Source: Punica granatum (lineage: Eukaryota; Streptophyta; Magnoliopsida; Myrtales; Lythraceae). Taken from it: DNA of 64,000 bases. Positions 56,455 through 64,000 of this stretch are shown here, in pieces (the first letter of the stretch is position 1; the number at the start of each line of letters is the position of its first letter). Made by a program: the position numbers and the translations under genes. The notes beneath the pieces were generated by a model. The model had not been told where the DNA came from. It did not search any database and saw nothing but the letters and a program-made list of their open reading frames with translations. Location of the stretch: the NCBI RefSeq assembly GCF_007655135.1, contig NC_045128.1, positions 20,058,811 through 20,122,810 on the forward strand, written 5' to 3'.

Positions 56455-57725
56455 TTAAAAGGGTATTCGGGTGCAAGGGTGGACGTGCACGGGCGCGGTC
56501 AAGCACGGTGACGGGCGCTGGTGGGCACGATGACGGGCGCGGGTGGCGCTGGTGACGGGAGCTGGTGGCGCTGGTGACGGGCACGGACGCGCTGGGTGAC
56601 GGGTACGGGCGCGCTGGATGACGAGCACGGACGGGCGCTGGGTGATGGGCGAGGGTGGCGCTGGATGACGGGCGCGGGTGGCGCTGGTGATGGGCACGGG
56701 CGTGCCGGTGACGGGCACGGACGGGCGCGGGTGACGGGCACGGGCGTGCTGGATGACGAGCACGGGTGGCGCTGGTGATGGGCACGGGCGTGCTGGTGAC
56801 GGGCACGGACGGGCGCGAGTGATGGGCACGGGTGTGCTGGATGACGAGCACGGACGGGTGCCGGTGACGGGCGCGGGTGGCGCCGGTGACGGGCGCGGGT
56901 GGCGCCGGTGACGGGCGCGGGTGGCGCCGGTGACGGGCACGGGCGTGCTGGTGACGGGCATGGGCGGGCGCGGGTGACGGGCACGGACGGGCGCGGGTGA
57001 CGGGCACGGGCGTGCTGGATGACGAGCACAGACGGGCGCTGGGTGACGGGCGCGGGTGGCGCTGGTGATGGGCACGGGCGTGCTGGTGACGGGCACGGAC
57101 GGGCGCGGGTGACGGGCACGGGCGTGCTGGATGACGAGCACGGGTGGCGCTGGTGATGGGCACGGGCGTGCTGGTGATGGGCACGGGCGTGCTGGTGACG
57201 GGCACGGACGGGCGTGGGTGATGGGCACGGGCGTGCTGGATGACGAGCACGGACGGGCGCTGGGTGGCGCCGGTGACGGGCGCGGGTGGCGCCGGTGACG
57301 GGCACGGGCGTGCTGGTGACGGGCCCGGGCGTGCTGGTGACGGGCACGGACGGGCGCGGGTGACGGGCACGGGCGTGCTGGATGACGAGCACGGACGGGC
57401 GCTGGGTGACGGGCGCGGTTGGCGCTGGTGACGGGCACGGGCGGCGCTGGTGACGGGCACGGGCGGCGCGGGTGACGGGCACGGGCGTGCTGGATGACAG
57501 GACGCAGGTGGCGCTCGATGACGGACGCTGTGGTGCTTGGTGACAGACGCTGATGACGCTCGGTGACGGATGCGGGTTGCGCTCGGTGACGGACGCGGGT
57601 TGCGCTCGGTGACAGACGCTGGTGACGCTCGGTGACGGACGCGGGTTGCGCTCGGTGACGCTCGGTGACGGACGCGGGTTGCGCTCGGTGACGGACGCGG
57701 GTTGCGCTCGGTGAAGCTGGTGACG
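56455..57725 (-). repeat. GC-rich minisatellite inside the A 5' LTR
   Basis: About 1.27 kb of degenerate units such as ggtgacgggcacgg, gggcgtgctgg and atgacgagcacgg. From about 57520 the units change to about 23 bp built on ggtgacggacgcgggtt. The B LTRs have only about 100 bp of unrepeated GC-rich sequence at the matching place (33540-33655). The - strand ORFs of 350-430 codons are Pro/Ala/Arg low-complexity translations of the repeat and not genes. Confidence 0.88.
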
Positions 57726-58053
57726 CGTCACTGTTCACCCGAGAGCTCCAACTTCACTCGAAACAACCCAAAACGACTAGCAAACGGCTCCAAACTAAAA
57801 AACTGGGTTCAGAAATGGAATCCTTGGGTCCGAAACATGTCGTCTATGAAGTTTGAAGAATTTTGGATATAAGTCGGAATAGTACCCGCTATGGATCCCG
57901 ACCTAAACTCCAAAGATATTTGGCTTGGTTTTTGGTTTTCATGAAGTTCTTTGCTTGCTGCTGGTTCCTAAGAAGTTGAGAGCATTTTCTAGAGGGAGAA
58001 ACTAGCATGATCATGTGTGCTTCATGAGTGATTAGCTTAATGACAAGTAGGCA

Positions 58054-58061
58054 ATATATAT
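58054..58061 (-). promoter_or_regulatory. Putative TATA box in A 5' LTR
   Basis: ATATATAT at the position where B has CCTATAAATGG; similar flanks (ATTAGCTT upstream, TAATCACT downstream on the - strand). Confidence 0.5.
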
Positions 58062-59664
58062 GTGAAGCTAATGAGCAATTAAGCAAAACAAAGCACCATT
58101 AAGGGCCTCATTAGCAAAAGTCGGTTGCCCTAATGGAGATGAGGATGAATGTCCTCCATGTATCTTGATGAGGAAGAGCCAAGAAGCATTAATGGAGGTG
58201 TAGTTAATGGCTTGAGTGTTGACTAGAAAGACCAAAGATATTTTGGGCTAGGTGAGGGCAAGAGAGGAAGAGGAAAAGGCCGAAAACTTTGGGGCAAAGG
58301 GCGGTTGCCCTTGGGCAGCCCGTGGGTCCCACGGCTTGAAAGGAGAAACCGGGAAAAGACTCGGGTCTCGATTGGTCGCGTATTCGAAGTTCGTGGTTCG
58401 AATTGAACGTCGAATTGTCGGTATACGCATGAAAACGGAGTTAATGAGCCCGAGATTGACATTTTCCATTGAGAAATGCCCCGGATGTGTGTGAGGCTCG
58501 GAAGCCGATTTTGCCCATTGCAAGTGATCAGGGCGAAGTTGTCCGCTTCTGACAGCATATCTCGTATCTGCCTCTCACGTTGGTCATTTTGACATAAGTT
58601 GTCAGACCACGTGAACAATCATCCCTTAAGCCGGTAATGCTAACGTGGGGCCGGAGACGTCCTAGGAGGCCGAGATTGGTTTTCTCAAGATGACTTCTGA
58701 GTTGCTTAGGCACTCCAAAGATTACTGTAATCTCTGTTTGTCGAGGTTAGACCTCCAAGGACTTGAAGAGTGTATCTGAGACCTCTAAAGCACTGTTCGA
58801 GAGATCTAGATGAGTTGTGTGATTTATTCCGACGATTCCACATTGAGCCTTGAGAAGGCTAACATTGTGTAACGTAAGCATTCGGCGTCAAGTTTCCCCA
58901 AAGAGGGCCTCCGGATATGGATTTCCACTGAAAATGGTCATTTCCGCTCCTCGGAGGTTACTCGGGAAACCGTAAAGGGTTTTGCAGTCTGTTTTGCCCA
59001 ATCGTGAATGTCTGCTAGAGTTTTCTGGGCAATGCGGTATGAACTTCGTTTGCCGTAATTCCATCAGAGCATTCTTCGGCTATGCTCTTCTGAAGAGGGG
59101 TATGCTTGTTTTGCCGTTCGGAAGTCATTTGAAGTATCTGTGTAACTTCCAAGAGGCAATCTGAAGCATTGTTCATGCTCTGTGTGCTGATGGGGCATGG
59201 CCGCATCTGATATTTGGCATTAACTTTTCTCTGGGAAACCGACATTTTTGGACTTCCACTGAAAAGTTGTCTGTATACAGAAAATTGTTCTGTATAGAGC
59301 AGATGATTTGCAAAATGCCTTTGAAGATATTTTCCATCTTTTTGGCACTGATGTGGATTTTTGGAGTCCAATATTTACTATCTTCCGACGACCGAGCGAA
59401 CTATCGGAAAATAGTACCGTCCGTGTAGTACATTGAAAATGCCGGTTTTGGACATTGTTGATCTCTCTGGTCGCTCTGTTGCCCTTTGGTGACCCGTAGA
59501 GTCCTTCTGTCATGTCCATGGGTCATTTACTCAATTTTGCCAACTTGAGGATGAATAGTGATTTCTTGCTCTACCGAGCCGTTTTCTGTGTTCTGCTCAA
59601 GTCGTGGCTTGGATCATTGCTAATATCGTTGTTTGGAATGGTGAGCCAAAATGGGGTGCTGACA

Positions 59665-60485
59665 TACGGGCTTCAGCCTAGTAACTTTACTGCTTTCCAC
59701 GGGCTTCGGCCTAGTAACTTTACTGCTTTCCACGGGCTTCGGCCTAGTAACTTTATTGCTTTCCGGACTTCGCGTCCACTTTACCGTTTTGCACGAGCTT
59801 CGGCCTAGTAACTTTACCGTTTTCCACGGGCTTCGGCCTAGTAACTTTACCGTTTTCCACGGGTTTCGGCCTAGTAACTTTACTGCTTTCCACGGGCTTC
59901 GGCCTAGTAACTTTACTGCTTTCCACGGGCTTCGGCCTAGTAACTTTACTGCTTTCCACGGGCTTCGCCCTAGTAACTTTATTGCTTTCCGGACTTCGCG
60001 TCTACTTTACTGTTTTCCACGGGCTTCGGCCTAGTAACTTTACCGTTTTCCACGGGCTTCGGCCTAGTAACTTTACTGCTTTCCATGGGCTTCGGCCTAG
60101 TAACTTTACTGCTTTCCACGGGCTTCGGCCTAGTAACTTTATTGCTTTCCGGACTTCGCGTCCACTTTATCGTTTTCCACGAGCTTCGGCCTAGTAACTT
60201 TACCGTTTTTGCACGGGCTTAGGCCTAGTAACTTTACTGCTTTCCACGGGCCTTGGCCCTGCACATGCTGTCGTGCGGGCTTAGACCCCTCACCCGCATT
60301 TCGCAATGTTCGCTTCTTAATCAGGTGGTTACCCTATGACAGGTTCGGGCACCTTTGCACATCCCCCCTGAGTATCCAACACGAGGGAACAAACTATTAC
60401 AGAGAATGATGACAGAAGCGGTCGCTGGGACCAAAAAGGGTGCCTCTCATGATCTTTGGCTACATCCTCTAACCGAGCATGCAAC
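59665..60485 (+). mobile_element. End of the internal region of element C, with UUCG-hairpin array
   Basis: The first part (59665-60260) is a tandem array of about 33 bp units, cacgggcttcggcctagtaac followed by tttactgctttc, plus occasional ggacttcgcgtcc modules. It is the reverse complement of the modules in D array 1, so in C's sense (+) RNA it again reads GGC-UUCG-GCC. The remainder (60261-60485) matches D's 9276-9480 in reverse. Element A is inserted at the left edge. Confidence 0.88.
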
Positions 60486-60500
60486 CAAAGAGGGGCAAGC
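60486..60500 (+). other. Polypurine tract of element C
   Basis: CAAAGAGGGGCAAGC abuts the 3' LTR start TGTCAGC. Hairpin arms CTTTGG (60454-60459) and CCAAAG (60485-60490) overlap it. Confidence 0.88.
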
Positions 60501-63500
60501 TGTCAGCACCCCATTTTGGCCCACCGGCTTCCCACACGAGGATTCCCGATCGAAGCCCGGGACACTATTCATCACCCTGTAATCAGAGGCAAATAGGCGG
60601 GCACGAGGTCACGAGCAATAGGAGAAAAGAGCTAGGCCACTGAGAAAAGCGGAGGAAAGCCATCAGAAGAACGAACGAACAAGGAATTCCCCAAAACGAC
60701 GGGGCTAGCACTGTGGCACTATTCATCATCGAGTCACCGAAGCACCGAAAGGTGCCCAATATGGGACTCCAAAAATCCCTCTCAGTACCAAAGTGACCAA
60801 CGACACGTCCGGACGCATTTCCGGGGCAAGCCACATGAGCCGGGACACCCCGACCTCTCGCGGACGCCTTTTCTAACAGAGCTCCCGAGGCCCGCTCCAC
60901 TGACAAGCAGACGGCCCCCCAAGACGGGCCTACAGGCACCCAGGGATCACCAGAGTCGGGGAACAAGCTTCAGATGACCTTCCGGAACTCGACTCGGTTT
61001 CCCGAAGGACGTTTCAGTGATCATGACTGTCTCCCGGCGAGCCTTCGGGGCACTTCCACGGAAAGCAGAGATCACAACGATCCCCGTACATCTCAAGACA
61101 TCCAGGGAACACTGAGAAAACCCCGGTCAAAAGTCCCTAGGTCTTCCCGGGCCAACGGTCTTCGGCCGGGGACGACGAGCCAACGCTCCCCACTGGGCGT
61201 AAGGGTCACCGAAACGGATGTCAAGACGCACAAAGAGCAATCAGGGACCGGGGGACACTAAACTCCGCTCCAAACGTCCAAACAGGGCAAAACCGACTCT
61301 CGAGGCGCCGAGTCGCCAGAACGTTCGTTCACATGACGCATGGCGATATTAGGCTCCTTCAAATCCTCGTCATTCAAGCATTCCAAATCTTCAAATTAAT
61401 TGGACATCGGAGATCAAATGCGAGCTTAATCAAGTTTCATGCATTTTTCGGCTTTTCTCTCAATCGAACGGGACCCACAGCTAAGCCAAGCCGAGCCATC
61501 AAGCCGCGGCTCAACCCCAAGCCACGGCTCAACCCTCCAAGCCACGGCTCAACCGCAATTAGCCACGGCTTGCCCCTATGGCCGGCGGCTCCAAGCTCCA
61601 AGAGCTCCCCTCCACCACAAATTCAAATTTCCTCTTACACACACTCATATCCATCATCTCCCATCAACTTTCCCTAACTTCCCCTACACTCAACATGACC
61701 ATTTCCCCATCCTAATCCCCCTCCAATTTTCGGCAGCCACCCTAAGCCAATTCGGCAGCCCCTAAGCCCCCTCTAACCGCAATTAACTTCACTTAACCGA
61801 GCCATTAGCATAGCCTATAAAGTCCCATTCTTCATTAACCCTAATCACTTCTTCAACTCCATTCTCTCTCAAGCCAATCTCTCTCCAAAAACCTCTCAAG
61901 CTCCAGCCCTCTCCCTCACTTTCGTTCAGCCCATGCCAAGGCCAAAACCGGCCGAAATCGTCGGAAAACCACCCGATTTCCCGGCAACCACCCGACCCGA
62001 CTTAAGCCAAAAATCACCAAACATCCTAGCCTACATATTTCTCACCCCCTAAATCCATTTCCGGGCTTAGATTTTCGATTGGAGGTCCCCAACACCCCGT
62101 TCCAGCCGTGAACATAATCGGGTCCCGAGACCCCTAGCCGCGCGTACCGAGCCACCAACGACGTGCCATTTCACTCCACGACTTCAGCGAGTCGTGCCAT
62201 CACGTTCAAAGGGTTCCTCACAACCCTCACCCTCCCCCGTGAAGAGGTGGTCACATTCCGAGGGCCGACCGACCGTGCACAACCATCACTCTCCCGTTTC
62301 TCTCTTATCGGGTCCACTGATTTTTTACTGGGTTTTCTCTCACATTTTCGGGTTTGTTCAGGCCTTGGCACGCTCAGGTCTACCCACAATCATCTAGATC
62401 CGCCTCTTAGGAGTCCAACGAGCCCGACCTTGCACCGTACCGTGACCGGAGCAAGCGTGCCGACCCCGTTTTACCCGACCTACCACGGCTGTCTCCTCTC
62501 GGGTCCCTCTACCCGTAGCCTTAACCGGGTCTTGCGACTCTCAAGGCCACCTCCCCGGCTCTTTTCCTCATGCATTGGAGGCTAGGTAACGTCTCTTTGC
62601 AATTTAGAGAAGCTAGGATCCTCGATTCTTGTTCGTATGAGACGTTTATATGATTTAAAGAATCGAATGCATGAAAGTTTCCATTTTTCTTTCGGATCTA
62701 CGTCTCCCATGCATTCCCATGCAACGTGTGTTCGTTATGTGCCTATGTACGACCATGCCATGTTTATATGATGCAAGAACTTGTGTGCCATGACGGGAAA
62801 TGGCTCGGATCCGGATGGGAGAGGTCCTCTTAGCCATGGTTGAGCCAAGGGACTCACGGCCTAGTCTCTAAGGAGAGACCCGTGAGCTCCCTTGGCTTAT
62901 CCGGGGCTAGGATGACCTCTCCTCTCCCGAATCGAGTCGATTCCTACGTCCCTTTACCGTTAATCACAAGTAGCATGTTAGCATGACCAAAAACGATCCG
63001 AATCGGGGTCGAACAAGTCCTCCCGACCCGTGTGAGTCATGGAAGCTCACAGCCATCCTTGGAGGAATGTGGCCGAAAGCTTCCTTGGACCACATGGGTT
63101 CGTGAGGCTTTCTTCAGCCATGAGGCGGGTCGATTCCCGTGTATTACCCGTTACATCACTAGTTGAAATGATATTGTATTGTTGCTCTCATTTAAACGCT
63201 TCAGTCGTATGTGTTTGGCATGATTTCATATCGTTGTGACCATGGCTAAAACGTGACTAAACGAAGGGAATAATGTGGGATCTAGGGAGAAGAGCCTTAG
63301 AAGGGTTCGGCCATGCCAAGGAACCCACGGCCATCCCCTTTGCAATAGGGGCCGTGAGGCTCCTTGGTGTGCCCGAAGCCTTCGGGCTCTCCTTTCCTCG
63401 AGGCCACGTAATTCCCGCACATCCCTTGTAATCCCACCGCGAAATTAGCTAAAATTAAACCGTAATCGTAACATTGCATAATAAGTGTCGAATAATTTCA

Positions 63501-64000
63501 CAAAAGGGAAACGGGACGAATCATTCGGCTAACTAAGTCACTTGGACTAAATAATTGGGTAAATCAATCCTCAATTTGTAAACGCGTCGATGATTTACAG
63601 AACGGTGAGAATGCCCTTCTCCATTAAAATTTCACCATTTCAAAATACCGAGTCGCGTAACACGAATAGAATCGATGTCTAGGGAGCACTCACATGTCAT
63701 GACTCGAGTCCGGGCCCAATTTGAGGTGTCCCGAGTCGGGGCATGCGAGTCCTCCTTAGACTTCTTCGTGTGACGCGATCTCCAATTTATACACGAACAT
63801 CGCAATTTTAACATCCAAGGGCATAATTGTCATTCCGTAATTCACCGATACCCTAGGCACTAGGAAGTCGGAAACACCTCGATCTATGGAGGGAAAGGGG
63901 CAACCCGTCCGGGTACGAGTCTCATTCGCACGGCCCATTCCGTCCACTTTCGGTGTTTCTATCTTCCTATAGTAGATTCGGTGGGGAGCATGTCATTTCA
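60501..64000 (+). mobile_element. 3' LTR of element C (family 2, partial, runs off the window)
   Basis: It starts TGTCAGCACCCC and follows E (1494-4344, then 20988 to about 21760) and the reverse complement of the D LTRs throughout, though clearly diverged. About 1.3-1.4 kb of the expected 4.9-5.1 kb LTR lies beyond the window. A TATA box is at 61816. No supported coding sequence. Confidence 0.92.
61816..61821 (+). promoter_or_regulatory. Putative TATA box of the C 3' LTR
   Basis: CCTATAAAG followed by a CT-rich leader with tctctctcaagcc, as in E. Confidence 0.6.

Larger units (their letters stand above)
1..59664 (-). mobile_element. Element A: family 1 Tat/Ogre-like LTR retrotransposon, left end outside window
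   Basis: This - strand Ty3/gypsy element carries nested insertions at 1494-23199 (solo LTR E holding element D) and 31099-51122 (element B). In its own direction the parts are: 5' LTR 53677-59664, primer site 53655-53673, leader, ORF1 51567-53063, gag (51128-51261 continued at 31093 and leftwards), protease, pol 24153-27455, 3' UTR, polypurine tract 629-643, and 3' LTR from 628 leftwards beyond the window. With the insertions removed, the parts are collinear with element B. The right flank is the tandem-repeat zone of element C, so A jumped into C. The left target duplication is outside the window; the right copy would begin at 59665 (TACGG). Confidence 0.93.
53677..59664 (-). mobile_element. 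5' LTR of element A (5988 bp, expanded)
   Basis: It starts TGTACGGACC and ends GGTGCTGACA. It is about 1.5 kb longer than B's LTRs, mostly through the GC-rich minisatellite at 56455-57725. It contains the U5 hairpin (53803-53842), the GTGCGGG hairpin (53936-53956) and a TATA-like run (58054-58061). No supported coding sequence. Confidence 0.94.

Noticed and set aside
56390..57738. ORFs of 356-427 codons rich in Pro, Ala and Arg
   Set aside because: Translations of the GC-rich minisatellite inside an LTR; multiple overlapping frames and no matching ORF in the B LTRs.
59665..59669. TACGG as a confirmed target duplication of A
   Set aside because: The left flank of A is outside the window, so the second copy cannot be seen.

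Overview
The window looks like plant nuclear heterochromatin. Essentially every base can be assigned to very large LTR retrotransposons of the Ty3/gypsy Tat/Ogre type, nested in one another. I see no host gene, tRNA, rRNA or CRISPR array. The Tat/Ogre call rests on four things: a primer binding site matching a plant tRNA-Arg 3' end (from memory), LTRs of 4.5-6 kb, a long extra ORF between the 5' LTR and gag, and a protease-RT junction that looks like an intron. The extra ORF resembles what I recall as DUF7745 proteins, abundant in Myrtales such as pomegranate. The host is therefore plausibly a Myrtales species, but that is weak inference.

Layout, outermost first. Element C (+ strand, family 2) supplies 59665-64000: the tail of its internal region, a polypurine tract, and a 3' LTR that runs off the window. 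Element A (- strand, family 1) covers 1-59664 and sits inside C; its 3' LTR is cut by the window start and its 5' LTR is 53677-59664. A is interrupted twice. (i) E, a solo LTR of family 2 on the + strand (1494-4344 plus 20988-23199, duplication AGTGT), lies in A's 3' untranslated region. E is itself split by D, a complete family 2 element on the - strand (4345-20982, duplication GGAAC). (ii) B, a complete family 1 element on the - strand (31099-51122, duplication AAGGG), lies inside A's gag.

Family 1 (A, B) reads, in its own direction: 5' LTR, primer site, structured leader, ORF1 (498 codons), gag, protease with a G-patch-like segment, a predicted 189-191 bp intron, RT-RNase H-archaeal-type RNase H-integrase, a structured 3' UTR, a hypervariable tandem-repeat zone, polypurine tract, 3' LTR. 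A keeps a 1100-codon pol ORF but lost 49 codons at the start of the second RNase H and has three TAG nonsense codons in gag-pro. B has a broken pol and a roughly 0.94 kb gag-pro deletion. ORF1 is complete and equally long in both.

Family 2 (C, D, E) shares the LTR termini, primer site, polypurine tract, leader block and 3' UTR hairpins, but D's 6.8 kb interior has no recognisable gag or pol. D looks like a large non-autonomous derivative that could be mobilised by family 1-like proteins. The most interesting signals are RNA-level: several hairpins at fixed positions show compensatory or loop-class-preserving changes between the two families, and ORF1 lies inside a predicted 1759 bp intron of identical length in both copies. 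All alignments and identity estimates were made by eye.
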